Counted from the stretch's first letter, positions 42,333 to 51,721 are shown. The stretch is DNA of 64,000 bases from Asticcacaulis sp. AND118 (GCF_020535245.1 NZ_CP084910.1:2518501-2582500), one strand, 5' to 3'. Program-made: numbers and translations. Notes: generated by a model from the sequence alone, not told the origin.

Positions 42333-42658
42333 GGGTCGCTCCTCGGAGGATAATTGCTCTTAAAACTCAGACAATTCTTCGTGACGAATTAGGCTCGACT
42401 TTGCCGTTTGTCAAATCGTGTTTATGATCACCGGGAGATTCTCAAACTTTCCCCTCTCCCTTGAGGGAGAGGGTGCCGCGTCAGCGGCGGGTGAGGGGGC
42501 AGATCGGCCAGCCATTCTTCGATGAGGGGCGTGCGCAACACCGTTTCTGCTACTGCGCGGAGGTAGGACATTTTCCCACCTTTGCCCCCCTCACCCCGGT
42601 CCGCAATGCGGCCCGACCCTCTCCCTCAAGGGAGAGGGAATAAACGACAGGGACCTGA
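42333..42658. other. Divergent intergenic region holding a B repeat and a possible operator
   Basis: 326 bp between the GguC-like and FadR-type genes. AATTCTTCGTGACGAATT (about 42372-42389) is an imperfect palindrome near the GguC promoter and could be the regulator's operator; this is a weak call. The B repeat copy 1 fills 42451-42639. AGGGAC precedes the regulator start. Confidence 0.5.
42451..42639. repeat. Intergenic repeat family B, copy 1
   Basis: Ends are CCCTCTCCCTTGAGGGAGAG palindromes. Inside are GGTGAGGGGG near the left and CCCCTCACC near the right, so the two halves mirror each other around a variable centre. The element is 189 bp, the longest of the four B copies. Confidence 0.75.
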
Positions 42659-43453
42659 ATGACCGTAAACCGCCCCAGCCCCGCACCGCTCGACCGTTCC
42701 CATACCGCGCGTGGCGAAGCCGCCGCTTACGGTGTGCATTTTCAGGGCCGCCTGCACGGGGCGCTGGCCCATCGTCTGGGCGTCGACATCCTCAGGGGCG
42801 TCTACAAGCCCGGCGAGGTCCTGCCCAACGAGATCGACTCGTCCTCGACGCTCGATATCTCGCGCTCGGCCTATCGCGAGGCCATCCGCATTCTGGCGGC
42901 CAAGGGCATGGTCGAGAGCCGCCCCAAGGCCGGCACGCGCGTCACCGCGCGCCGCCGCTGGAACGTGCTCGATCCGGAGGTTCTGGGCTGGATGTTCGAG
43001 ACCGAGCCGTCGGAAGACTTCATCAAGGGCCTGTTCGAGTTGCGCCTGATCACCGAGCCGGCGGCGGCGGAACTGGCGGCCCTGCGCCGGACGGAGGATC
43101 ACCTGCGCATCATGGACAAGGCGCTCGACCTCATGCAGTCCGAGACGCTGGCGACCGAAGCCGGGCGAAAAGCCGATCTCGACTTCCACGACGCGCTGAT
43201 GCACGCCACGCACAACGAGGCGCTGGCATCGCTGAGCCACTCGATCGGTGCCGCGGTCGCCTGGTCGACGCGCTTCAAGCAGCGCCATCAGGCCCTGACG
43301 CGCGACCCGGTGCCTGACCACCGGCGGGTCTTCGACGCCATCAAGCGCCAGGACGCCGGCGCCGCCCGATGGTGCATGGAATCCCTCATCCGCATGGCCC
43401 TCGAAGACACACAACGCTCCATGCAGACGCAATACCTCGAACCGAGGGGATAA
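42659..43453 (+). CDS. FadR-subfamily GntR transcriptional regulator
   Basis: 264 aa. Winged helix: HRLGVDILRGVYKPGEVLPNEIDSSSTLDISRSAYREAIRILAAKGMVESRPKAGTRV. The C-terminal FCD domain has ELRLITEPAAAELAALRR, the metal-ligand D-F-H in DLDFHDALMHATHN and H-R in VPDHRRVFDAIKRQD. Such regulators sense small carboxylates such as galactonate or gluconate through a bound metal. Divergent from the GguC-like gene and likely its repressor. Its stop touches a B repeat. Confidence 0.92.
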   Translation: MTVNRPSPAPLDRSHTARGEAAAYGVHFQGRLHGALAHRLGVDILRGVYKPGEVLPNEIDSSSTLDISRSAYREAIRILAAKGMVESRPKAGTRVTARRRWNVLDPEVLGWMFETEPSEDFIKGLFELRLITEPAAAELAALRRTEDHLRIMDKALDLMQSETLATEAGRKADLDFHDALMHATHNEALASLSHSIGAAVAWSTRFKQRHQALTRDPVPDHRRVFDAIKRQDAGAARWCMESLIRMALEDTQRSMQTQYLEPRG

Positions 43454-43456
43454 CCT

Positions 43457-43594
43457 ACCCTCTCCCTCAAGGGAGAGGGACGCGCGAAGCGCAGGGTGAG
43501 GGGGGAAACGGTTCAGTATATCTTCGGGAGAGTTAGAGCACTCTCATACCCAGCAGCCCCCTCACCCCAACCCTCTCCCTTAAGGGAGAGGGGG
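43457..43594. repeat. Intergenic repeat family B, copy 2, filling the gap between two stop codons
   Basis: CCCTCTCCCTCAAGGGAGAG at the left, GGGTGAGGGG, a short centre, CCCCTCACCCCAA, and CCCTCTCCCTTAAGGGAGAG at the right. It occupies essentially the whole interval between the convergent regulator and symporter genes; the symporter stop at 43595 directly follows. Confidence 0.78.
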
Positions 43595-44860
43595 CTATAT
43601 CCCCTCGCCTTGCGAATGCAGGCTCTTCGCCGGAGCCAATGGCGAGGTCGGCTCCAGCAGGCCGTTCTCCCGCGCGACCAGAGTCGGGATCAGGATCTGC
43701 CCCGTCACATTGGTCGCGGTACGCACCATGTCGATGATGCGGTCGATGGCCGCCAGCAGCGCAATCCCTTCCAGCGGCAGCCCTGCCGTCGACAGAGTCA
43801 GGGTCAGCATGACCGTCGCCACGCCCGGCACGCCGGCCGTCGCCAGCGACCCCAGCATGGCCGTCAGGGCGATGATGACGTAGTGGCTGGGCGTCAGCGT
43901 AATGCCGAAATAGTTGGCGACGAAGATCGAGGCAATGGCCGGATAGATGGCCCCGCAGCCGTCCATCTTCATATTCGCCCCCAGCGGCACGGCAAAGCCC
44001 GCATAGGCCGGATTGAGCTTCAGCTTCTCGATGGCCGCATTCAGCGACACCGGCAGCGTGCCCAGCGACGAGCAGGTGAAAAACGCCGTTTGCTGCGCTT
44101 CGAACACACCCTTGTAGAAGGCCACGACCTTGAGGCCGTGCAGCTTGAGCAGGATCGGATAGACGACGAAGACGTGGATCAGGCAGGCCAGATAGATGGC
44201 TCCGATGAAGCTCAGCAGCGGCGTCAGGCTCTCCAGACCGTAGGAGCCAACGACCGAAGCGATCAGGCCGAACACGCCGATCGGCGTCAACTGGATCACC
44301 CAGCGCGTCAGGCGAAACATCAACTGGCTGCCCTGCCCCACGATGCGCTTGAGGTCGGCGATGCGGTCGCCGAGCGCGCTCAGGCCCGCGCCGACGAACA
44401 GGGCGACAAAGACCACGCTCAGCACCTGACCTTCGGCGAAGGCCTTGAAAATATTGGTCGGCGCGATGCCGATGAGCACGTCCTGAACCGGCGGAATGAC
44501 CTTGGGCTTGACGTCGGCCAGAGGCAGGCCGCTCAGGCCCCGACCCGGCTCGATCAGGTGGCCGATGGCGAAGCCCAGCGCCACGGCCAGACCGGCGGTG
44601 ATGATGAACCAGACGATGGTCACGACGCCCAGACGCACGGCGCGCGCCCCACCGCCCTCCAGAGCCCCCTCACCCAGCCGGGAAATCGACGCCGCGATGG
44701 TGAAGAAGACCAGCGGCACGACCAGCATCTTGATCAGATTGACGAACAGGTCGCCGATCGGCTCGACCCACGGCACGGACTGCTCGCCAAAAACCACGCC
44801 CACGCCGGTGCCCAGCGCAAACGCGACCAGAACGCGCAACCAGAAGGGAATTTTGGACAT
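43595..44860 (-). CDS. Dicarboxylate/amino acid:cation symporter (DAACS)
   Basis: 421 aa with eight membrane helices and two re-entrant loops. HP1 has FFTCSSLGTLPVSLNAA (the S-S-x-G-T region). TM7 has PLGANMKMDGCGAIYPAIASIFVANYFG in place of the usual N-M-D-G-T. HP2 reads GSLATAGVPGVATVM, and TM8 has DRIIDMVRTATNVTGQ with the substrate-binding D/R/N set. It imports glutamate, aspartate or C4-dicarboxylates with Na+ or H+. The substrate is not resolved; the Cys in M-D-G-C-G is a departure from GltP. Its C-terminal tail (SLHSQGEGI) ends at the B repeat. Confidence 0.92.
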   Translation of the reverse strand: MSKIPFWLRVLVAFALGTGVGVVFGEQSVPWVEPIGDLFVNLIKMLVVPLVFFTIAASISRLGEGALEGGGARAVRLGVVTIVWFIITAGLAVALGFAIGHLIEPGRGLSGLPLADVKPKVIPPVQDVLIGIAPTNIFKAFAEGQVLSVVFVALFVGAGLSALGDRIADLKRIVGQGSQLMFRLTRWVIQLTPIGVFGLIASVVGSYGLESLTPLLSFIGAIYLACLIHVFVVYPILLKLHGLKVVAFYKGVFEAQQTAFFTCSSLGTLPVSLNAAIEKLKLNPAYAGFAVPLGANMKMDGCGAIYPAIASIFVANYFGITLTPSHYVIIALTAMLGSLATAGVPGVATVMLTLTLSTAGLPLEGIALLAAIDRIIDMVRTATNVTGQILIPTLVARENGLLEPTSPLAPAKSLHSQGEGI

Positions 44861-44951
44861 GGCGGGGCCTCACGAAAATCGGAAGCGGAGCATAGGCTGA
44901 TAGGGTTTGCGGACAAGCGATGAAAAGTAACGACTGAAATTAGTGACGCAA

Positions 44952-45128
44952 ATCATACCCACCATCTTGATGGGGAGGGGCACCATCAAGCGTAGTGCAG
45001 ATGGTGGTGGGGTATCTTGCGATAAGTCCGCCTGCTAGGTCTGTTGAAGTGCAGTAAGAAACCCCACCACCACATCTCGCCTATCGGCTCGTGCGGTCCC
45101 CCTCCCCGGCGTAGCCAGGGAGGTATGA
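44952..45128. repeat. Intergenic repeat family A, copy 3 (full length)
   Basis: ATCATACCCACCATCTTGAT at the left, GTGGTGGGGTATCTTGCGAT, a centre, CCCCACCACCACATCTCGCC, CGTGCGGTCCCCCTCCCCGG, and GGGAGGTATGA at the right. The right half is almost base-for-base that of copy 1. It fills the gap between the two symporter genes and ends next to the SSS symporter stop. Confidence 0.78.
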
Positions 45129-45129
45129 A

Positions 45130-46725
45130 TCAGAGTAGCGGCGCGACCAGAACCGCCGTAAATAGCAGCAGCCCTACCGACAGCCATCGGTAATTTTTAT
45201 ACCATTTCACGCCTTTCAGCGCTTCGGTTTCGCGGTCCCACACCGTGCGGGTGAAGACCAGCGCCGTCACCGAAGCCTCCGGCGCCGGACGCATCAGGCT
45301 CCCCACGATCAGGGCTGAGCCGCTGGCCACGAAGATGACGAAGGCTGCGACCAGAAAATGCAGGGGGATGGCGTCGAGAATCTCCACTCCGACGAACAGG
45401 CCGAGGCTCAGCGAAGTGCCGAGGATCAGGGAGCACCCGGCCCCGAAAGCATTGGCACGTTTCCAGAACAGCCCCATCAGGAACAGCGTCGCCACCGGCG
45501 GCACGAAATAGGCCAGCATGGCCTGAAGGTAGTTCCACAGCGTATCCTGAATGGCGCCGATAACCGGCAGCCACAGGACCGACAGGACGACGACCGCGAA
45601 TATAGCCAGACGCCCGGCCAGCAGCAACCGCGCCTCGCTGGTCTGCGGCCGGTGGACCTTGAGAAAATCGAGCGTCACCAGGGTCGCTGCGGCATTATAG
45701 TTGGAGGCCAGGGACGACAGGATGGTCACCAGAAACACGCCCGCCACCAGACCGACCACCCCGGTCGGCAGCAGCCTGAACACCAGCGCGAAAAAGGTCT
45801 GATCCGGGGCCTCCAGCGCTGGGAACAGCAGCGGCGCGCACAGGCCCGGCACGACCAGCAGGCCCAACGTCGTCAGCTTGAGCGCACCGGCGAAAAGACT
45901 GCCCCAGCGGCCATGATCGAGCGATTTCGCCGCAAGCACCTTCTGCACCATGTACTGATTGGTGCACCAGAAATAGAAGCCGATCAGCGGCAGGCCAGTG
46001 ACCAGCCCCGTCCACGGCAGCACTTCGTCCGACGCCGGACGCACCAGCTTGAGCCGCAGGGCGTCGCCGTGGGCGGCCCCATATGCTGACAACGCGTCCC
46101 AACCGCCAGCCGCATTGAGCGCCAGCACGCTCAACACCGCGCAGACGGCGATGAGAAAGACGGCCTGCACCGTGTCGGTGATCAGCACGGCCCGCAGCCC
46201 TCCGGCGACGAGGAACAGCCCGGCGCACAACGACAAAAGCGACCCGACTTCGAACAGGCTCAGGGCCGGAAACAGCAGACGGAACAACAGGCTGCCGGCG
46301 AACAGCAGCCCCGCTGTATCGACGAAGGTCATCAGGGCGATCGACAGGCCCGACACATAGGTGCGGGCGAACCGGCCATAGCGCTTTTCGAGAAATTCCG
46401 GGACGGTGAACACGCCCGACGACAGGTAGGTCGGCAGCACCACGGCGCAGAATAGCGTCAGGACCAGCACCGCCACCCAATCGTAATTATAGACGCTGAT
46501 ACCGTGGGCGTAAGCCGAACCCGGCACACCGATCAGGGCCGAGGACGAGAGGGTCGCGGCATAGAGGGTAAAGCCGACCACGGGCCAGCGCGCCTGCCCG
46601 GCGGCAAGGAATTGCTGCTTCAGCGTGGTGATCTTCAAACGCGAAACAAGCGCCAGCCCCACCAGCCCCAGCACATAGGCCGCCGCCACGCCTGCATCGA
46701 TGCTATTGAGATGAAAGTCGTTCAC
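45130..46725 (-). CDS. SSS-family sodium:solute symporter (likely sugar)
   Basis: 531 aa with about 14 hydrophobic helices. N-terminal IDAGVAAAYVLGLVGLALVSR; core segments TLSSSALIGVPGSAYAHGISVYNYDW, PTYLSSGVFTVPEFLEKRYG and SLASNYNAAATLVTLDFLK match the SGLT-like branch (SSSF fold). Divergent from a glucoamylase gene with a perfect 14-bp operator between them, so glucose or maltose import is the natural guess. The operator is about 104 bp from its start codon. No transport residue assignment was possible by eye. Confidence 0.9.
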   Translation of the reverse strand: MNDFHLNSIDAGVAAAYVLGLVGLALVSRLKITTLKQQFLAAGQARWPVVGFTLYAATLSSSALIGVPGSAYAHGISVYNYDWVAVLVLTLFCAVVLPTYLSSGVFTVPEFLEKRYGRFARTYVSGLSIALMTFVDTAGLLFAGSLLFRLLFPALSLFEVGSLLSLCAGLFLVAGGLRAVLITDTVQAVFLIAVCAVLSVLALNAAGGWDALSAYGAAHGDALRLKLVRPASDEVLPWTGLVTGLPLIGFYFWCTNQYMVQKVLAAKSLDHGRWGSLFAGALKLTTLGLLVVPGLCAPLLFPALEAPDQTFFALVFRLLPTGVVGLVAGVFLVTILSSLASNYNAAATLVTLDFLKVHRPQTSEARLLLAGRLAIFAVVVLSVLWLPVIGAIQDTLWNYLQAMLAYFVPPVATLFLMGLFWKRANAFGAGCSLILGTSLSLGLFVGVEILDAIPLHFLVAAFVIFVASGSALIVGSLMRPAPEASVTALVFTRTVWDRETEALKGVKWYKNYRWLSVGLLLFTAVLVAPLL

Positions 46726-46828
46726 GATCCCCCGCCCTGCTTTTAACGAAACTTAGAACGATCCGTAAGCGGGCGCTATAGCTTATCCCTCACCCGCAAA
46801 GAGGAGCGTTGTGCGCACTTGTCCGATC

Positions 46829-46842
46829 TGAATACGTATTCA
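46829..46842. promoter_or_regulatory. Perfect LacI-type operator TGAATACGTATTCA in the symporter/glucoamylase promoter region
   Basis: Identical over 14 bp to the operator at 13475-13488 upstream of the GH97 alpha-glucosidase. It lies about 122 bp before the glucoamylase start and 104 bp before the divergent symporter start. Confidence 0.75.
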
Positions 46843-46963
46843 CATCAACGGCGGGTTTCACAAGGGACTGCGGCGCTGTACGAATGGGGAAAGATTGTAA
46901 AAAACGCACCTCCGGCAGAGGTATCCTCATGCAGCGAGGGGTGCGCGTTCAGGGAGTATCCTC

Positions 46964-49372
46964 ATGTCCAAGCGCCTCATCGCGTCCGCCAGCCTGTGCG
47001 CCCTCATGGCCGCCAGCACCGCCTACGCTCAGGAAAGCAATACCGCCCACACCCCCAATCAGATCGTCTCGACCGACGCCACCGACGGCCCGGCCGAGGC
47101 CTCGCCCTGGGCAGCCGCCACCAAACAGGGCATCGGCGCGTCCTATGAGGCCTATAAGAGCTTGCAGTACAGCGACTCGGCCACGACCGGCACGGTGTCG
47201 AAGGTATGGTTCTCTCTGGCCAACGGCGTGGTGTCGGAGACCATGTACGGCCTGATCCACGAAGCCCAGATCCGCGATCTGTCGCTTGTGATTACGGGCG
47301 ATGGCTGGGTGGCGACCGAAGCCGCCGACACGGTCTCGCACATCGATTATCTGCATAAGGACAAGGCCGGACGCCCGCTGTCGCCCGCCTACCGCCTGAC
47401 CAATACCGACAAGCAGGGCCGCTTCGTGGTCATCAAGGACGTCTTCACCGATCCGGACCGTCAGACCCTGATGCTGCGCGTCACGGTCAAGGCGTTGAAA
47501 GGTACGGTGACGCCCTATGTCGTGCTGGATCCCTCGGTCAACAACACCTCCGGCGACGATCAGGGCGATGCCTCGAACACCGCGCTGCGCGCCTTCGACG
47601 GCCCGCACGCCCTGTCACTGCGCGCCTCCGTCCCCTATGAGGCCGCCAGCATCGGCTTTACGGGCAAGGACGCGCTGGTCGGACTGCTGAAAGACGGCAA
47701 GCTGGGCGCGCTCAACGCCACCGTCGGCGAAAAGGGCAATATCCGCGCCGTCGCCGCCTTCAAGCCGGTAACCAAGTCCGCGACCTTCGATCTGGCGCTC
47801 GGCTTCGGCAAGGACGTCGCCGCCGCCGACCGCGAAGCCGCCGCGACGCTGAAGACCGGCTACGCCACCGTGCTGGCGCGCTATAACGGTCAGGGCAAGG
47901 CGGTCGGCTGGGAAGACTATCTGGCCTCGCTGAGCGCGTTGCCGCGTCTGACGGCCCAATCGACCGACAATGGCAAGCTGCTCTACGCCTCTGCCCTGAT
48001 GCTCAAGGTGCAGGAAGACCGCACCTATGCCGGTGCGCTGATCGCGTCTTTGTCGAACCCGTGGGGCGAAACGGTCTTCGCCAAACAGTCGGCGACGGGC
48101 TATAAGGCCGTGTGGCCGCGCGACTTCTATCAGGTGGCCATGGCGCTGGCGGCGCTGGGCGACAAACAGACGCCGCTGGCCGCCTATCACTACCTGCCCA
48201 AGGTGCAGGTCGGGCCGAACACGCCGGGCAATAGCGGCGACGGCGGCTGGTTCCTGCAAAAGGCCCATGTCGATGGCACGCCGGAATGGGTAGGGGTGCA
48301 ACTCGATCAGACGGCCATGCCGATCATGCTCGGCTGGAACCTCAACCATCTGGGCATGATGAGCGACGGCGACCTCAAGGCGTCGTGGGCCACGATGCTG
48401 AAACCGGCAGCGAAGTTCCTCAAGGACGGCGGCACGACGAAGATCGGCTGGAACAACAGCAAGATCACCCCGCCCTACACCCAGCAGGAACGCTGGGAGG
48501 AACAGGAAGGTTTTTCGCCCTCGACCACCGCCGCCATCGTCGCCGGCCTGACCGCCGCTTCGGATATCGCCGCCCGGTCGGGCGACGCGCAGATGGCCAG
48601 CGAACTGAAGGCCAGCGCGGCTGATATTTCGGCGAAGATCGAGGCGCGCATGGTGACCACCGCCGGGACCCTCAAGGGCGGAAAAGACACCTACTATATG
48701 CGTCTGTCGCGCTCCGAAGACGCCAATAATCCGGGCGTGCAGGACGAGCGCAATGGCCGCAAGGGCCTGCGCGGCGACCTGATTCTCGATGCCGGTTTCC
48801 TGGAACTGGTGCGCTATGGCGTGCGCCGCGCCGACGACCCGAAGATCGTCGATTCGCTGCGTTTCATTGACGACGAAACCCTGCCGCAGAACCTGCGCGT
48901 CAAATACACCTTCCGCTTCAAGGGCGTCGAAGGCAGCTTCCCCGGCTTCCGCCGCTACGGCAATGACGGCTATGGCGAAGACGAGACGACCGGCGCCAAT
49001 TACGGCGTGCTGGGCGGCTCGACCCCCGGTCAGCGCGGGCGCGTATGGCCCTTCTTCACCGGCGAACGCGGACATTACGAACTGGCGCGCGCGGCGCTGA
49101 AAACCGGCGGCGTGACCGATACGGACAAGACGCGCATCCGGGCGACCTATGTGCGCGCCATGGAACTGTTCGCTAACGAAGGGCTGATGCTGCCCGAACA
49201 GGTGTGGGACGGCGTCGGCGTCAAACCGACGGGCTACGAGACCGGCGAAGGCACCAACTCTGCCACACCCCTGGCCTGGACCCACGCGGAATATGTCAAG
49301 CTACTGCGCTCTCTGGCCGACGGCAAGGTGTGGGACCGCAACCCGCTGGCGGCGGAGACGTTCGCGAAGTAA
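46964..49372 (+). CDS. Secreted GH15 glucoamylase/glucodextranase
   Basis: 802 aa. Signal peptide MSKRLIASASLCALMAASTAYA. An N-terminal beta-sandwich (about 40-280; TDGPAEASPWAAATKQGIG, GTVSKVWFSLANGVVSETMYG) is followed by an alpha/alpha barrel with GYKAVWPRDFYQVAMAL, catalytic acid in QERWEEQEGFSPSTTA and catalytic base in TPLAWTHAEYVKLL. GH15 enzymes release beta-D-glucose from starch or dextran ends. AGGGAG precedes the ATG. The operator in its promoter ties it to the GH97 alpha-glucosidase. This is the glucodextranase-like single-chain form. Confidence 0.94.
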   Translation: MSKRLIASASLCALMAASTAYAQESNTAHTPNQIVSTDATDGPAEASPWAAATKQGIGASYEAYKSLQYSDSATTGTVSKVWFSLANGVVSETMYGLIHEAQIRDLSLVITGDGWVATEAADTVSHIDYLHKDKAGRPLSPAYRLTNTDKQGRFVVIKDVFTDPDRQTLMLRVTVKALKGTVTPYVVLDPSVNNTSGDDQGDASNTALRAFDGPHALSLRASVPYEAASIGFTGKDALVGLLKDGKLGALNATVGEKGNIRAVAAFKPVTKSATFDLALGFGKDVAAADREAAATLKTGYATVLARYNGQGKAVGWEDYLASLSALPRLTAQSTDNGKLLYASALMLKVQEDRTYAGALIASLSNPWGETVFAKQSATGYKAVWPRDFYQVAMALAALGDKQTPLAAYHYLPKVQVGPNTPGNSGDGGWFLQKAHVDGTPEWVGVQLDQTAMPIMLGWNLNHLGMMSDGDLKASWATMLKPAAKFLKDGGTTKIGWNNSKITPPYTQQERWEEQEGFSPSTTAAIVAGLTAASDIAARSGDAQMASELKASAADISAKIEARMVTTAGTLKGGKDTYYMRLSRSEDANNPGVQDERNGRKGLRGDLILDAGFLELVRYGVRRADDPKIVDSLRFIDDETLPQNLRVKYTFRFKGVEGSFPGFRRYGNDGYGEDETTGANYGVLGGSTPGQRGRVWPFFTGERGHYELARAALKTGGVTDTDKTRIRATYVRAMELFANEGLMLPEQVWDGVGVKPTGYETGEGTNSATPLAWTHAEYVKLLRSLADGKVWDRNPLAAETFAK

Positions 49373-49384
49373 AGGGTGAAAGCA

Positions 49385-49602
49385 CGCTCCCTCCTCCCTG
49401 TCGCGTTAGCGATGGGAAGGTGGCATTTTGAGCGTCAGCGCGAAATAACGGAGGGGGATGGCTCGGACAATGCCCCTGATTTGTCTTGGTTATAAAAGCG
49501 AACTCTCAAGGCACGATGCTCTTAGCTTCGCCTGAGTTATCCCCCTCCGTCGCGCCTTCGGCGCACCATCTCCCCATGCCTTTGGCATAGGGAGGAGAAA
49601 GG
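49385..49602. repeat. Intergenic repeat family C, copy 2 (full length)
   Basis: GCTCCCTCCTCCCTGTCGC and GGGAAGGTGGCATTTTGAGC at the left, ACGGAGGGGGATGGCTC, a centre, CCCCCTCCGTCGCGCC, CCATCTCCCCATGCC and AGGGAGGAG at the right. Same order as copy 1. It occupies most of the gap between the glucoamylase and globin genes. Confidence 0.75.
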
Positions 49603-49640
49603 GGATTGTCGCGCATGGTGCAGAGCCCTAATACCCCCGC

Positions 49641-50021
49641 ATGGATATGACCCTCTATCAGGCCATCGGAAGCGCAAAAGGCGTCGCGGCCTTGTGCCGC
49701 CGTTTCTATCATCTGATGGACACCCTGCCCGAAGCCGCGCGCTGCCGGGCCATCCATCCCGACGACCTTTCGGGCAGCGAAGCCAAGTTCTACGACTACC
49801 TGACCGGCTATCTGGGTGGACCGCCGGTCTATGTCGAAAAGCACGGCCACCCGCGCCTGCGTTCCCGGCATTTCGGCGCAGAGATCGGCCCTCAGGAACG
49901 TGACGAATGGCTGCTGTGCTTCAACCGCGCTCTGGACGAAACCGTCGCCAATCCGGCCTTATGCGACCTGATCCGCGAACCGGTCGAACGGCTGGCCTTC
50001 CACATGCAGAACAAAGAATAA
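49641..50021 (+). CDS. Group II truncated hemoglobin
   Basis: 126 aa: MDMTLYQAIGSAKGVAALCRRFYHLMDTLPEA, then LTGYLGGPPVYVEKHGHPRLRSRHFGAEIG, then RDEWLLCFNRALDE. The proximal His is in L-R-S-R-H and the C-terminal Trp region is W-L-L-C-F. The G-G-P-x-x-Y motif is diagnostic of group II (GlbO-like) globins, which bind O2 or NO and help with oxygen supply or nitrosative stress. Monocistronic between a C repeat and a terminator. No clear ribosome-binding site; ATG at 49647 is an alternative. Confidence 0.92.
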   Translation: MDMTLYQAIGSAKGVAALCRRFYHLMDTLPEAARCRAIHPDDLSGSEAKFYDYLTGYLGGPPVYVEKHGHPRLRSRHFGAEIGPQERDEWLLCFNRALDETVANPALCDLIREPVERLAFHMQNKE

Positions 50022-50030
50022 AACCAAACA

Positions 50031-50060
50031 AAAACCCCGGCCCTTGCGGACCGGGGTTTT
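50031..50060. terminator. Bidirectional terminator
   Basis: AAAACCCCGG, loop CCCTTGCGGA, CCGGGGTTTT. It separates the convergent globin and protease genes; the A-run and T-run suit both directions. Confidence 0.85.
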
Positions 50061-50083
50061 GACTTATGGCTTTGCTACCTGCC

Positions 50084-51583
50084 TTATTTCAGGCTCAGAG
50101 GCAGCGGCACGTTGCGGCCGCTACGGTTGACCAGCAGCAGGATCGACGGACGGTTGGCCGCCTTCATATCCGCCACGATCTTGTCGAACTCGGCGCGGTT
50201 GGCGACGGGCAGGTTGTTGGCGCGGACGATGACGTCGCCGGCCTTCAGACCCTTCTTGGCCGCATCCGAAGTCGGCTCAATGGCGGTGACCACCAGACCG
50301 GTAACTTCGGCTTCGATGCCGTAGTTTTTACGCAGAGCCGGATCGATCGGCTTGACGCTCAGGCCCAGCACCGGCGCGCCGGCATCCGGGGTCGCCGTGC
50401 TGCCGCCACCGCCGTTGAGCACCTTGTTCAGTTCGTCTTCACCCGGACGCAGGGCCGCGACGATGGTCAGCTTGACCAGCTTGCCGTTGCGGAACACCTC
50501 GACCTCGACCTTTTCGCCCGGACGGACGTCGGCCACGTTGCGGGTCAGGTCTGTATTGAGCTTGACGACCTTGCCATTGACCTTCTTGACGATGTCGCCG
50601 ACCTGCACGCCACCCTTTTCCGCCGGGCCGCCACGGTTGACGTCGGCAATATAGGCGCCGTCCTTGTCCGGCAGGCTCAGGCTTTCGGCCACATCATCGG
50701 TGACCGGCAGGATGGAGACGCCGATATAGCCGCGCTCGACCTTACCGCCGGACATCAGCTTGCGCGCGATGGCCGAAGCCGTATCCGCCGGAATGGCGAA
50801 GCCGACACCGGCATTGCCGCCCGACGGCGTGATGATGGCCGAGTTGACGCCGATCACGCGACCGTTGAGGTCGAAGGTCGGGCCGCCCGAATTACCGCGG
50901 TTGATAGCCGCGTCGATCTGCATGTAGTCGACATAGCCCTGCGCGCCGTCCGGACGCCCGAAGGCAGAGACGATACCCGCCGTCGCCGTGCCGGACAGGC
51001 CGAACGGGTTGCCGACCGCGATGACCCAGTCGCCGACGCGCGGACGCTGATCGGTTTCGAACTGCACATAGGGAAAGTTCTTGCCTTCCACCTTGAGCAC
51101 GGCCAGATCGGTCGCCGGGTCGCGGCCGATGACAGTGGCCTTGAGCTTGCTTTCGTTGGTCAGGACGACGGTGATTTCATCCGCGCCTTCGATGACGTGG
51201 TTGTTGGTCACCACATAACCGTCGGCGGTGATGAAGAAGCCCGAACCGGCCCCGCGCACTTCCTGCTCGTTGCCTTCGCCCTCGCCCTGCGACGGCGGCT
51301 CGAAGCCGGGGATGATCAGCCCGCCGGGCACCTTCACCTTGCCCTTCGTCTCGATCGAGACGACGGCCGGCGACACGCGGTCGATGATGTCGGCAAAGGA
51401 CATGGGCGCGCCCGCGGGGGGCTTTACCGGGGTCACCGCCGCCGTCTTGAGCAGGGTCGAGCCGTCATAGCCCCCCAGCCCGGAGACAGCCGCGCCGGCC
51501 ACCGCCGCGCCGAGCATCAGGCCACCGGCCACGCCGGCGACCAGGCCCTTATTCTTCTTTACCGTGGTAAGCACGTTCCCCAT
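50084..51583 (-). CDS. degP: DegP/HtrA-family periplasmic serine protease
   Basis: 499 aa. An N-terminal hydrophobic segment (LVAGVAGGLMLGAAVAGAAVSG) is a signal or anchor. The protease domain has the triad His in VVTNNHVIEGADE, Asp in DPATDLAVLKVE and Ser in NRGNSGGPTFD. Two PDZ domains follow: the first with GYIGVSILPVTDDVAESL and GAYIADVNRGGPAEKGG, the second with VTGLVVTAIEPTSDAAKKGLKAGDVI. DegP-type proteins degrade or refold misfolded envelope proteins. Order and length match the Do family. Confidence 0.94.
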   Translation of the reverse strand: MGNVLTTVKKNKGLVAGVAGGLMLGAAVAGAAVSGLGGYDGSTLLKTAAVTPVKPPAGAPMSFADIIDRVSPAVVSIETKGKVKVPGGLIIPGFEPPSQGEGEGNEQEVRGAGSGFFITADGYVVTNNHVIEGADEITVVLTNESKLKATVIGRDPATDLAVLKVEGKNFPYVQFETDQRPRVGDWVIAVGNPFGLSGTATAGIVSAFGRPDGAQGYVDYMQIDAAINRGNSGGPTFDLNGRVIGVNSAIITPSGGNAGVGFAIPADTASAIARKLMSGGKVERGYIGVSILPVTDDVAESLSLPDKDGAYIADVNRGGPAEKGGVQVGDIVKKVNGKVVKLNTDLTRNVADVRPGEKVEVEVFRNGKLVKLTIVAALRPGEDELNKVLNGGGGSTATPDAGAPVLGLSVKPIDPALRKNYGIEAEVTGLVVTAIEPTSDAAKKGLKAGDVIVRANNLPVANRAEFDKIVADMKAANRPSILLLVNRSGRNVPLPLSLK

Positions 51584-51721
51584 GGGTCTTCGTCCTGAAT
51601 ATACGCTGTTACGGTCAACATAGGCATTTTAAGACCGCAAGCCAGTGTTTTCACGCGGGCTTACCATCTTTTAATCCATGCAACCCCAGCGGTGCGGCAA
51701 AATCGTGGCTGATCTGTGCCC

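Noticed and set aside
42451-42639. CRISPR-like repeats in the CTCTCCCT palindromes
   Set aside because: The palindromes come in pairs with mirrored interiors, not as regularly spaced direct repeats with unique spacers.
47615-49285. 556-aa minus-strand ORF
   Set aside because: Shadow of the glucoamylase gene; no recognisable domain.
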